This document shows, in pieces, positions 27,874 through 36,005 of a stretch of 44,729 bases of DNA. A program made the translations under genes and the position numbers. The notes beneath the pieces were generated by a model that worked only from the letters and a program-made list of their open reading frames with translations, searched no databases and was not told the origin of the DNA. Every line of letters begins with the position of its first letter. Within the stretch, counting starts at the first letter, position 1. Source of the stretch: [Clostridium] clostridioforme AGR2157 (GTDB lineage Bacteria > Bacillota > Clostridia > Lachnospirales > Lachnospiraceae); assembly GCF_000424325.1 (NCBI RefSeq), contig NZ_AUJR01000042.1:1-44729 (forward strand), in the 5' to 3' direction.

Positions 27874-29379
27874 ATGAACGATACAATTGTTTCCATGGAG
27901 AATATCTGTAAGAGTTTTCCGGGAGTCAAGGCATTGGACCATGTGCATTTTGAACTGCGCTCAGGAGAAGTCATGGCGCTTCTGGGAGAAAATGGTGCGG
28001 GAAAAAGTACACTGATGAAGGTGCTCAGCGGTGTCTACACAAGGGATGAAGGGAAAGTGGAGATATTCGGCAGGGAGTACGGGGACATGAACCCGAAGCA
28101 GGCCCAGGAAGCCGGAGTGGCAATCATCCATCAGGAACTGAACATGTGCAGGCATCTGTCGGTGACGGAAAACATGTTCCTGGGGCGTGAGAAGGTAAAG
28201 GGTATGGTCCTGTCAAATAAGGAGATGGAGGAGGAAGCCAGAAAGATTCTGGAGGATCTGAAAATCGATTTGGACCCGCATCAGGTGGTGGGGGACCTGC
28301 CTGTGTCCAAGCAGCAGATGGTGGAGATAGCCAAGGCACTATCCACCCATGCGGAAATCCTGATTATGGATGAACCCACTTCCGCCCTGACAGCCAGGGA
28401 GATAGAGGATTTATTCCGAATAATCCACAACCTGAAGGAAAAGGGATGCGGCATCGTGTACATTTCCCACCGGCTGGAGGAGCTTCAGTCCATTGCGGAC
28501 CGTGTGACCATTATGCGGGACGGTCAGTACATAACCTCCATGAATTTCCGGGACACCACCCTGGATGAGATAATTGCCAACATGGTGGGACGTGAAATTA
28601 AGAAAAAGTTCCCGCGCGTTTCCTGCAAAAAAGGAAAGAAAGTACTGGAAGTAAAGAACCTGAACGCAGGCAGGATGGTGCGGGATGTGGATTTCTCCCT
28701 GTATGAAGGGGAAATCGTGGGATTTGCAGGGCTGATGGGAGCGGGCAGGACCGAGACCACCAGGGCCATATTCGGCATTGATCCCAAGGAGAGCGGACAG
28801 ATTTTCCTGGACGGAAAAGAGGTGGCGATTCACAAGCCCGAGGATGCCATAAAGGCAGGAATCGTGCTGGCCCCTGAGGACAGGAAAAAGGATGGACTCT
28901 GTACAAAACTGAGTATCCGGCATAATATAGCCCTGCCAAACCTGGATTTGCTCTGCAACAAGATGGGCGTGGTAAGCCGGTCCAGGGAAGATGAGATGTG
29001 CCGGAAGGTGGTGGCTGACTTAAAGGTCAAAACCCCCAATGTGGATGTGAATGCAGGCAATCTGTCCGGCGGCAACCAGCAGAAGGTGGTTGTTGGAAAA
29101 TGGCTGGCCCGTAATTCCAGGGTGGTAATATTTGATGAGCCGACCAGGGGAATTGATGTGGCTGCCAAAGTAGAAATATATAATCTGATGAACCAGCTAA
29201 AGCAGCAGGGAATTGCAGTCATGTTCGTGTCCTCGGAGATGCCGGAGGTCATGGGAATCGCTGACAGAATCGTCGTCATGTGTGACGGCCGTATTACCGG
29301 TGAGCTGATGGCAGAGGAGGCCACCCAGAACAGCATCCTGACCCTGGCAACCAGATTTGAGAAGAAGATTGACTTATAA
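27874..29379 (+). CDS. Sugar ABC importer double ATPase (RbsA/MglA/XylG-like)
   Basis: 501 residues from ATG 27874 (AGGTGG upstream; the longer frame to 27703 has no family match). Two fused ATPase domains. The first has GENGAGKST (38-46), the signature-region LPVSKQQMVEIAKAL and Walker B ILIMDEPTSALT. The second has GLMGAGRTE, LSGGNQQKVVVGKWLA and VIFDEPTRGID. The Arg in the second Walker A is normal for this family. It energises uptake of a pentose, hexose or similar compound through the permease encoded 16 bases on. Compare the inactive relative at 34299-35819. Confidence 0.94.
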   Translation: MNDTIVSMENICKSFPGVKALDHVHFELRSGEVMALLGENGAGKSTLMKVLSGVYTRDEGKVEIFGREYGDMNPKQAQEAGVAIIHQELNMCRHLSVTENMFLGREKVKGMVLSNKEMEEEARKILEDLKIDLDPHQVVGDLPVSKQQMVEIAKALSTHAEILIMDEPTSALTAREIEDLFRIIHNLKEKGCGIVYISHRLEELQSIADRVTIMRDGQYITSMNFRDTTLDEIIANMVGREIKKKFPRVSCKKGKKVLEVKNLNAGRMVRDVDFSLYEGEIVGFAGLMGAGRTETTRAIFGIDPKESGQIFLDGKEVAIHKPEDAIKAGIVLAPEDRKKDGLCTKLSIRHNIALPNLDLLCNKMGVVSRSREDEMCRKVVADLKVKTPNVDVNAGNLSGGNQQKVVVGKWLARNSRVVIFDEPTRGIDVAAKVEIYNLMNQLKQQGIAVMFVSSEMPEVMGIADRIVVMCDGRITGELMAEEATQNSILTLATRFEKKIDL

Positions 29380-29395
29380 TGAGGAGGAGAAAGGT

Positions 29396-30427
29396 ATGAA
29401 TCACAAGAATCAAGGGGCCCTCAGACAGTTGTTGAATATAAGGGGCATGAGAGGGGCTTTGACTGCCTTTGCGGGACTCATTGTCATTTACATAGCATTC
29501 GGGGCAATTAACCCCACTGTATTTTCAGGACAAAATGTTACAAACCTGTTCCGTTCCATGTCAAAGTACCTGATTATCGGTATCGGTCAGAGCTACGTGC
29601 TCATAACAGGCAACATTGATTTGTCCATTGGTTCCGTGGTGGGCATGAGCGCCATGATATCAGCAACCCTCATGACCCATGGGGTTAATCCCATGGCCGC
29701 CATACTAATTACACTGGTCTGCTGCCTGGCCATCGGCGTGGTAAACGGTATTCTGGTGGGAAAGTTCCAGCTTCCTCCGTTCATAGCAACCCTGGGCACC
29801 ATGTTCGTGGCCAGAGGCGTGGCTTACATGGTAAATGGGAACCGCAACACGGATGCCATCAGTTCCGGCATTGGCAAGGAAGCGGCTGATAAGTTCCAGG
29901 CATTTTTTTACTATGGAAAAACGGCTGGGGTGTTTAATACCTTCTGGATTGCCCTGGTACTGTTTATCGCATTCTTTTTCCTGCTCTCCAAGACCAGGAC
30001 AGGCCGCCATATCTACGCCATTGGTTCCAATGTGGAGGCAGCCAAGCTCTCCGGAGTCAGCGTGGTGGCGACAGTCACAAAGACATATCTGGTCAGTGCC
30101 TTCTGTTCCTTTGTGGTAGGTCTGATTCTCTGCGGCCAGGCCAATATGGGCAATATGGAAGCAGGCAATATGTATGAGATGTATGCAGTGGCAGCCGGCG
30201 TCATCGGCGGTATCTCGCCACTGGGGGGAACGGGAATCCTGCTGGGTACCTTTGCAGGGGCGGCTGTATGGCAGACCCTTGAAAATGGACTCAACATGAT
30301 TGGGGTCCAGGTAGGAATCCAGCGCCTTGTCATTGGTATCATCGTGGTATTTGCAGTACTTCTGGACGTGGTGCTCCGCAAGGGAATGCTCATAAGGAAA
30401 CGTCCGGCAGCGGAAAAAAAGGTTTAG
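29396..30427 (+). CDS. Sugar ABC importer permease (RbsC/MglC-like)
   Basis: 343 residues from ATG 29396, which follows GAGGAGAAAGG; the frame's earlier start at 29357 lies in the ATPase gene. Eight to ten membrane segments with the family landmarks GQSYVLITGNIDLSIGSVVG near the N-terminus and YAIGSNVEAAKLSGV and GGISPLGGTG later. It forms the membrane channel for the double ATPase and the lipoprotein encoded next. Confidence 0.94.
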   Translation: MNHKNQGALRQLLNIRGMRGALTAFAGLIVIYIAFGAINPTVFSGQNVTNLFRSMSKYLIIGIGQSYVLITGNIDLSIGSVVGMSAMISATLMTHGVNPMAAILITLVCCLAIGVVNGILVGKFQLPPFIATLGTMFVARGVAYMVNGNRNTDAISSGIGKEAADKFQAFFYYGKTAGVFNTFWIALVLFIAFFFLLSKTRTGRHIYAIGSNVEAAKLSGVSVVATVTKTYLVSAFCSFVVGLILCGQANMGNMEAGNMYEMYAVAAGVIGGISPLGGTGILLGTFAGAAVWQTLENGLNMIGVQVGIQRLVIGIIVVFAVLLDVVLRKGMLIRKRPAAEKKV

Positions 30428-30440
30428 GAACTTTATGGAA

Positions 30441-30473
30441 TTAGACGTCACGGGCCAGCTTCCCTGACGCTAA
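30441..30473 (+). other. Hairpin between permease and binding-protein genes
   Basis: TTAGACGTCA pairs with TGACGCTAA (one bulge) with no T-run after it. It may stabilise or process mRNA so that the binding protein is made in excess; this is inferred from position. Confidence 0.4.
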
Positions 30474-30527
30474 TATAAAATGAATGTGAAAGTGAACATG
30501 CGTGTACGCAAAAAAGGAGGAAATGCA

Positions 30528-31499
30528 ATGAAAAAAATGTTAGCACTGGCTTGTTCCCTGGGCCTGGCCGCGTCCCTTATTACCGGGTGCGGCAGCAAGA
30601 CTGAGGTTGTATCAGCCACCACCGCAGCGCAGTCATCGGCAGAAGCAGCAAAGACAGAAGCGCCGGCAGCTGGTTCCGACACCATGATTGCCCTGATTAC
30701 CATGGATTCCATTGACCAGCACTGGGTGACCCTGAACGAGGGCGCGCAGAAGGCTGCAAAGGAGCTGGGTGTAACGGTCCAGTTTATGGCTCCCAACACC
30801 AAGGATGACGCGCAGCAGATTGAATGTGTGAACAATGCGGTATCCGCAGGCGCCAAGGCCATCATCGTGGCAGCCAACGGTCCGGACGCCATCTCATCCG
30901 CATTAAAGGAGGCGCAGTCCTCAGGCGTAAAAATCGTATATGTAGACTCCCCGGCCAACGTGGACGCAGAGGCAACCTTCTCCACGGATAATAAGGCGGC
31001 GGGCAAGACAGCAGGCGGGGAAATGCTTAAGGCCCTGAAGGATGCAGGGGTGACATCCGGTTCCATCGGCATCATCAATGTAAATGCAGCAACCGATTCC
31101 TGTGTAATGCGTGAAGAAGGATTCCGTTCCGCATTTGAGGGCAGCGGATTCACCCTGTTAGAGACACAGTACGGCGAAGGCGACGCAGCCAAGTCGCAGA
31201 GCATTGCGGAAAACTATATCACCCAGGGCGTTGTGGGCATCTTCGGCTGCAACGAGGGTTCCACCACAGGGGCCGGCAACGCAATCAAGGCTTCCGGCAA
31301 AGACGGAATCATCGGAGTTGGCTTTGACAAGTCCGATGCAATCCTCGGCCTGATTGACGACGGATACCTGCTGTGCACCATGGCCCAGAACCCGGACGTT
31401 ATGGGCTACAAGGGTGTGGAAGCATGTGTGAAGGCTCTGGAAGGCGAATCCTTAGGAGGAACTGTGACGGATACAGGAGTGTCTGTATTGAAGAAGTAA
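30528..31499 (+). CDS. Sugar-binding lipoprotein of ABC importer (periplasmic-binding-protein type I)
   Basis: 323 residues from ATG 30528, preceded by AAGGAGG; the frame upstream to 30480 has no ribosome site. Signal peptide with lipobox LITGC (C21), an Ala/Ser/Thr linker, then a RbsB-type fold: IALITMDSIDQHW, VNNAVSAGAKAIIVAANGPD, KIVYVDSPAN, GIFGCNEG and IGVGFDKSD. It captures the ligand outside the membrane for the permease encoded upstream. The conserved binding residues suggest a sugar, autoinducer-2-like or purine-like ligand; it cannot be narrowed further. Confidence 0.93.
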   Translation: MKKMLALACSLGLAASLITGCGSKTEVVSATTAAQSSAEAAKTEAPAAGSDTMIALITMDSIDQHWVTLNEGAQKAAKELGVTVQFMAPNTKDDAQQIECVNNAVSAGAKAIIVAANGPDAISSALKEAQSSGVKIVYVDSPANVDAEATFSTDNKAAGKTAGGEMLKALKDAGVTSGSIGIINVNAATDSCVMREEGFRSAFEGSGFTLLETQYGEGDAAKSQSIAENYITQGVVGIFGCNEGSTTGAGNAIKASGKDGIIGVGFDKSDAILGLIDDGYLLCTMAQNPDVMGYKGVEACVKALEGESLGGTVTDTGVSVLKK

Positions 31500-31525
31500 G
31501 AAATCACCAAGAATGGATATGCCAG

Positions 31526-31556
31526 GAACGCCGCTCTGAGGAACGGCGTTCTTGTT
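31526..31556 (+). terminator. Hairpin after the sugar ABC operon, weak terminator
   Basis: GAACGCCG (31526-31533) pairs with CGGCGTTC (31544-31551), followed by TTGTTG. The poor T-run suggests partial read-through into the two-component genes. Confidence 0.6.
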
Positions 31557-31641
31557 GAAATGTAAAATAGGGCATGTTATGATTAAGGTCAGAGGAAGGG
31601 CGCGGGTATAGCCTGGAAGGCTGTCTTAGGGGGAGTGGTAT

Positions 31642-33228
31642 ATGTTAAAGGTAATAATAGCGGACGATGAGCGCCTGATATGCAGGCTGGTGCAGATGCT
31701 GGCGGACTGGGACTCACTGGGCATGGAGGTGGTGGCCATGGCGGAAAACGGCCTGGAGGCGCTGGAACTGGTGCAGTCTAAGCGTCCCGACATACTGATT
31801 ACGGACATCCGTATGCCTGGCTGCGACGGGCTGGAGCTGATACGGAGCGCGAAACAAATCATGCCGGACCTGGAAGTGGTGATCATCAGCGGCTATGCCC
31901 ATTTTGAGTATGCCCAGAGCGCCATGCGGTACGGGGCCGGCTACTATCTGTTAAAGCCCATCAAACAGGCGGAGCTGATGGAGACACTGGAAAAAATCCG
32001 GGAAAAATGTGAATCCAGGCTGGAGACAATGGCATCCATCAGCAGGCAGCATCAGAACAGCCAGAAGGATTTGAGACGCATCCGGGAGAGTCTGGTAAAG
32101 GATTTGATGACGACCCCTACGGAGCTGACAGCGGAAGCCCTGAGGGACATCTACCATGTGGAGACATACGGCGGCATATACCAGGTGTTCATGGTAAAAA
32201 TAGACGGCAGCACTGACCAGGTCAGCCGTTCCGGCCTGGAAGTCATGCAGGAGAAAATAAAGGACATCTTCAGTAACTCCCTGGCCCCGGTCTGCCATGA
32301 CATGCTGCTGTATTTCCAGTCCTGTACCGGCTGCGGCGTCATGAATTACGACCCGGCTAAAAAGGATGAGGTGCGCAGAGGGCTGAGGGAATGCCTGAAT
32401 CACCTGGAAGTAAAGAGAAGTCTGCTGGGCCCCTTTGAATTTTCCGTCTCCCTGGGAATTGCCGTGGATGCGCCGGAGAAAATGCCCCTATCCCTGGAAT
32501 CAGCCAGGAACGCCATGACAGAGCGCCTGATTCAGGGAACCGGAAGGCTGCTGGATACAGTGCCGCCGGGCTCCGGCATAGAAAAGCAGAACCTGCTGGA
32601 CAAATACGTAAAGGTGATGGAGCACACCGTGGACAGCCTGAGCACAGCAGAGGCAGGGGAGGCCTGCCGTATGCTGGAGACAGAGGCCCTGGGGCTGGAT
32701 CATATATGCGGCAGGGAGATACTGGAGCTGGTGCTGTCTGCAGGCCGCCTCTTCATCGCCCGTACAGCCCTGAGCAATGTGGAGGAAATCCAGCAGGAAT
32801 TTGTGAACAGCTGCAGCCAGTGCAGGACAGCGGGAGAGCTCTTTGGCCAGCTGGCCCGAATCCAGGAACGGCTGCTGTCTGAGGCCAGGGAGCTTCGAAG
32901 CAGTGAGGCCGCAAGACCGATTCGCATTGCCAAACAATATGTGATGCAGCACTTTGACGAACCCATTACCCTGGAGACCGTGTGCGAGGATATCGGTTTC
33001 AGCGTCAATTATTTCAGTATGCTGTTCAAGCGTGAGACAGGGGAAGGATTTGCAAAATACCTTACCAGGGTACGGATTGAGGAAGCCAAGACACTGCTTC
33101 GCGAGACCGGTATTCCCATTGCGGAGATATGTGAGATGGTGGGGTACAGCGACAGGAAGCATTTTACCCATACCTTCCACAAGGCCACGGGACTGAATCC
33201 GGTGGAGTACCGGAAGCTGTATGGATAA
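31642..33228 (+). CDS. YesN-type response regulator (receiver plus AraC HTH)
   Basis: 528 residues. The N-terminal receiver has D8/D9, phospho-acceptor D55 in ILITDIRMPG and the conserved Lys in YYLLKPIKQ. A long middle region (about 125-410) follows, then a C-terminal AraC double HTH (IRIAKQYVMQHFDEPITLET...GFSVNYFSMLFKRETGEGF...ICEMVGYSDRKHFTHTFHKA). It probably activates the preceding sugar importer operon when phosphorylated by the kinase encoded 24 bases later. The start has only a GGGGGAG-like site. Confidence 0.93.
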   Translation: MLKVIIADDERLICRLVQMLADWDSLGMEVVAMAENGLEALELVQSKRPDILITDIRMPGCDGLELIRSAKQIMPDLEVVIISGYAHFEYAQSAMRYGAGYYLLKPIKQAELMETLEKIREKCESRLETMASISRQHQNSQKDLRRIRESLVKDLMTTPTELTAEALRDIYHVETYGGIYQVFMVKIDGSTDQVSRSGLEVMQEKIKDIFSNSLAPVCHDMLLYFQSCTGCGVMNYDPAKKDEVRRGLRECLNHLEVKRSLLGPFEFSVSLGIAVDAPEKMPLSLESARNAMTERLIQGTGRLLDTVPPGSGIEKQNLLDKYVKVMEHTVDSLSTAEAGEACRMLETEALGLDHICGREILELVLSAGRLFIARTALSNVEEIQQEFVNSCSQCRTAGELFGQLARIQERLLSEARELRSSEAARPIRIAKQYVMQHFDEPITLETVCEDIGFSVNYFSMLFKRETGEGFAKYLTRVRIEEAKTLLRETGIPIAEICEMVGYSDRKHFTHTFHKATGLNPVEYRKLYG

Positions 33229-33252
33229 AGGGAACAGGAGGGAGGCGGGGAA

Positions 33253-34302
33253 ATGGAACAAAACAGGTTCAGATATCTTTCAGTGCGGGTCATGGCGCTG
33301 CTTATTGCCGCTCTGTGTTTAACACTGTTTCTGACCGTGGCCTGCTTGGTCCAGGCGTTCCGGGGAAATGCACCCTTCTGGCCCGGCGTCATGGGCGCTG
33401 CGCTGCTGCTCCTTTCCATATGGGCCTTCAGTACATGGATACTCAGGCCCTACCTCCAATTGGAACGGACCATGCACCTGTTCCTGGAGGGATATACCAC
33501 CACTGATCTGACTGACTTGTGCCAGGTGGTCCCGACTCCCATGGTGTACCGGATGCTGGAGCACATGATGAAAATTATGGATTCATCGGAACTGCTTAAG
33601 CTTAACAAGCGGCAGGCCCAGTATCTGGCGCTCCAGAACCAGATTAACCCCCATTTCCTGTACAATACCCTGGAGAGCATCCGCAGCGAGGCTTTGATTG
33701 CAGGGCTTACCAGCGTAGCGGATATGACGGAGGCCCTGGCCACATTTTTCCGCTACACCATCAGCAAGGTGGAAAACCTGGTGTCCGTGGAGGAGGAGTT
33801 GGAGAACTGCAGGACCTATTTCCGGATACAGCAGTACCGGTTCGGTTCCCGTCTGAGCCTGTCCATGGAATGCGATCCGGAAGACCGGGAGGAGATATAC
33901 GGCAGCCGGCTGCCGAAGCTGACCATGCAGCCTATCCTGGAGAACAGCATCATCCATGGAACGGAGTGCAAGATAGGCACAGGTCACCTGACCATCCATC
34001 TGGAGCGGAGCGGAAAACGGCTGCTGATACGCATCTCTGACGACGGGGTGGGGATGGATGAGGAGGTATTGTCCAGGATGAACGAGCGGCTGGGAAAGAG
34101 CGGTCAGGCATTTGCGTCCCAGGGTTCAGAGACCCGGGGCGGCATAGCCCTTGTAAATGTAAACAACCGGATTCACCTGCTCTTTGGAGAGGAATACGGG
34201 CTTCATGTATTCTCCATGCCGGGAGTTGGGACAGATGTGGAAATCAACCTGCCTGCCATTACCAATGACAGGGACTTAAAGAACAAAGAGGCATTAAAAT
34301 GA
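33253..34302 (+). CDS. YesM/LytS-type sensor histidine kinase lacking an extracellular sensor
   Basis: 349 residues, far shorter than the ~580 of YesM. Two membrane segments (about 11-36 and 42-64) are joined by a loop of only a few residues, so no external ligand domain exists. Phospho-acceptor H134 is in QINPHFLYNTLE, and the ATPase domain has LTMQPILENSIIHG (N box) and ISDDGVGMDE and GGIALVNVNNRI (G boxes). A classic HAMP domain is not obvious. Its stop overlaps the start of the degenerate ABC ATPase gene (ATGA). It probably receives its signal from another membrane protein. Confidence 0.92.
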   Translation: MEQNRFRYLSVRVMALLIAALCLTLFLTVACLVQAFRGNAPFWPGVMGAALLLLSIWAFSTWILRPYLQLERTMHLFLEGYTTTDLTDLCQVVPTPMVYRMLEHMMKIMDSSELLKLNKRQAQYLALQNQINPHFLYNTLESIRSEALIAGLTSVADMTEALATFFRYTISKVENLVSVEEELENCRTYFRIQQYRFGSRLSLSMECDPEDREEIYGSRLPKLTMQPILENSIIHGTECKIGTGHLTIHLERSGKRLLIRISDDGVGMDEEVLSRMNERLGKSGQAFASQGSETRGGIALVNVNNRIHLLFGEEYGLHVFSMPGVGTDVEINLPAITNDRDLKNKEALK

Positions 34303-35819
34303 GGGAAGAGATTCTGCGCATGGAGCGGGTGACTTACCGGGAACAGGGAGTGGCCCTGCTGGAGAATTTCAGCATGACAATCTGGGCCGGCGAGATACTG
34401 GGCCTGGTGCCGGTAAACCACCTGGGCCTGTCCGCCCTGGTGCGTCTGCTGCAGCAAAACCTTCCCCTGCATTACGGCTATGTGTATTATAAGGAAAAGC
34501 TGGTAAACGACTGGCGATTTCCATGTACAGGCGTGAACCATACCATCATGAACCTGACCGCCATGAATCAAACCACCATGAACCGAATCAGCGTGATTCG
34601 CAACCGGAGCTGCCTGGCGGAGGGACTGACTGTGGCCGACAACATTTTCGTGCTCCGTCCCGGATTCAAGAAGCGGCTGATGCAGCCTCATATACTGAGG
34701 GAACAGTTGAAGCCCTTCATGGAGGATATTGGAGTGGAGATTCCGGCCGACGCCTATGTGGAGGAGCTGACCAACTTTGAGAGGTTTGTGGTGGAGCTGC
34801 TAAAGGCAGTTGTGGCAGGCAATCATCTGGTGGTGCTGGAGGACATCAGCACCTTCATCAGCGACGCAGAGCTGGAGCAGCTGAGCGGAATCCTGCACCA
34901 CTATGCAAAACAGGGCATGTCCTTTCTCTACATAGCCGCTCATTTCGAGGAAGCGCGCCAGGTATGCGGGCGGACGGCCCTCATGCTGAACGGACAGATT
35001 ATAAAGTGCTTCCAGGCAAAGGACAAAGCGCCGGACCCATTTTTCCTGCACTGTACCGAGGACTTTGACCGTCATGTGCGGGAGCAGATGGACCAGAGGC
35101 CAAGACCAGAGGAAAACCGGATTGTGTTTCAGGCAGAGGGAGAACTTAGGTTTTCAGTGGCAAGGGGAGAATGTCTGGTGATGCAGGATTTGGATAACTG
35201 CATGATTCAGGAACTGATTCCGGTCCTGTCCGGTGAAGGAAAGCCGTCAGCGGGACAGATATTCATTGAAGGAACGCCCCTGGGAGGGAAAAATGACCGC
35301 CGCATCGCAGTTATCCAGGAACTGCCGGTACATTCCATGCTGTTTTCCAACCTGAGCTATCTGGATAATCTTTGTTTTACTCTGGACCACCGGGTCAGGG
35401 GCGTGTGGGGAAGCAAGCGCATTAAGAAAAGCCTGCGCCAGGAATATGCAGGACTTTTGGGAGAGGATGTATTTGACCTGCCTGTGGACCGTCTGACGGA
35501 ATGGCAGAAATACGACCTCATATATACCCGCATATACCTTCAGAATCCCAAAATCGTGTTCTGTGTGCAGCCCTTTAAGAGCGCGGAGGTAGCCCTGCGC
35601 ATCCATATCATGGAGCTGCTGGAACGGTTTTTAAATAAGGGGATTCCTGTGGTGATTATGGCGGTGAACCTGGCAGATTCTCTGGCTCTGGCGGACCGGC
35701 TCCTGCGGGTGCGCCGGGGCGGGCAGGTACAGGAGTATCATAGGGATGAGTTTGCGGCATTGCCGGTGAATACGCCATGGCTGTATTTGTATCAGGAGAA
35801 GTACAGACAAGAGTGGTAA
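34299..35819 (+). CDS. Inactive double ABC ATPase homologue (RbsA/MglA-like pseudoenzyme), coupled to the histidine kinase
   Basis: 506 residues, the same length as the active double ATPase at 27874 and collinear with it, but without any nucleotide-binding motif. Where Walker A should be it has LGLVPVNHLGLSALVRLL; signature and Walker B become LTNFERFVVELLKAV and LVVLEDISTFIS. In the second half LTEWQKYDLIYTRIYL and IVFCVQPFKS replace LSGGNQQ and DEPTRGID. The frame is intact and ribosome-coupled to the kinase, so this is selected divergence rather than decay. ATP hydrolysis is not expected; a regulatory or scaffold role at a sugar permease is inferred. Confidence 0.85.
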   Translation: MREEILRMERVTYREQGVALLENFSMTIWAGEILGLVPVNHLGLSALVRLLQQNLPLHYGYVYYKEKLVNDWRFPCTGVNHTIMNLTAMNQTTMNRISVIRNRSCLAEGLTVADNIFVLRPGFKKRLMQPHILREQLKPFMEDIGVEIPADAYVEELTNFERFVVELLKAVVAGNHLVVLEDISTFISDAELEQLSGILHHYAKQGMSFLYIAAHFEEARQVCGRTALMLNGQIIKCFQAKDKAPDPFFLHCTEDFDRHVREQMDQRPRPEENRIVFQAEGELRFSVARGECLVMQDLDNCMIQELIPVLSGEGKPSAGQIFIEGTPLGGKNDRRIAVIQELPVHSMLFSNLSYLDNLCFTLDHRVRGVWGSKRIKKSLRQEYAGLLGEDVFDLPVDRLTEWQKYDLIYTRIYLQNPKIVFCVQPFKSAEVALRIHIMELLERFLNKGIPVVIMAVNLADSLALADRLLRVRRGGQVQEYHRDEFAALPVNTPWLYLYQEKYRQEW

Positions 35820-35820
35820 G

Positions 35821-35920
35821 GCGGCGTGGATGGGTGGCGGACGGCGTGGATGGGTGGCGGACGGCGTGGATGGGTGGCGGACGGCGTGGATGAGTGACAG
35901 GCGGAGTGGGTGAGTTAAAT
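35821..35920 (+). repeat. 20-bp tandem repeat after the pseudo-ATPase gene
   Basis: Three almost exact copies of ACGGCGTGGATGGGTGGCGG (35821-35880) and two decayed copies (35881-35920). They start directly after the stop codon and end just before the terminator hairpin. Confidence 0.92.
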
Positions 35921-35928
35921 GGAATCAG

Positions 35929-35986
35929 GCCGGATTATATACTGTACGGCATTTGGGCAGGTAACAGTTTATAATCCGGCTATTTA
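35929..35986 (+). terminator. Hairpin between convergent genes, probable terminator
   Basis: GCCGGATTATA (35929-35939) pairs perfectly with TATAATCCGGC (35970-35980), followed by TATTTATAG. It lies between the pseudo-ATPase gene and the convergent binding-protein gene. Confidence 0.65.
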
Positions 35987-36005
35987 TAGTTAAGGGAGAG
36001 GAAAA

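Noticed and set aside
34299-35819. Pseudo-ATPase gene as an ordinary pseudogene
   Set aside because: No stop or frameshift over 506 codons, family-typical length and start-stop coupling to the kinase; loss is confined to catalytic motifs.
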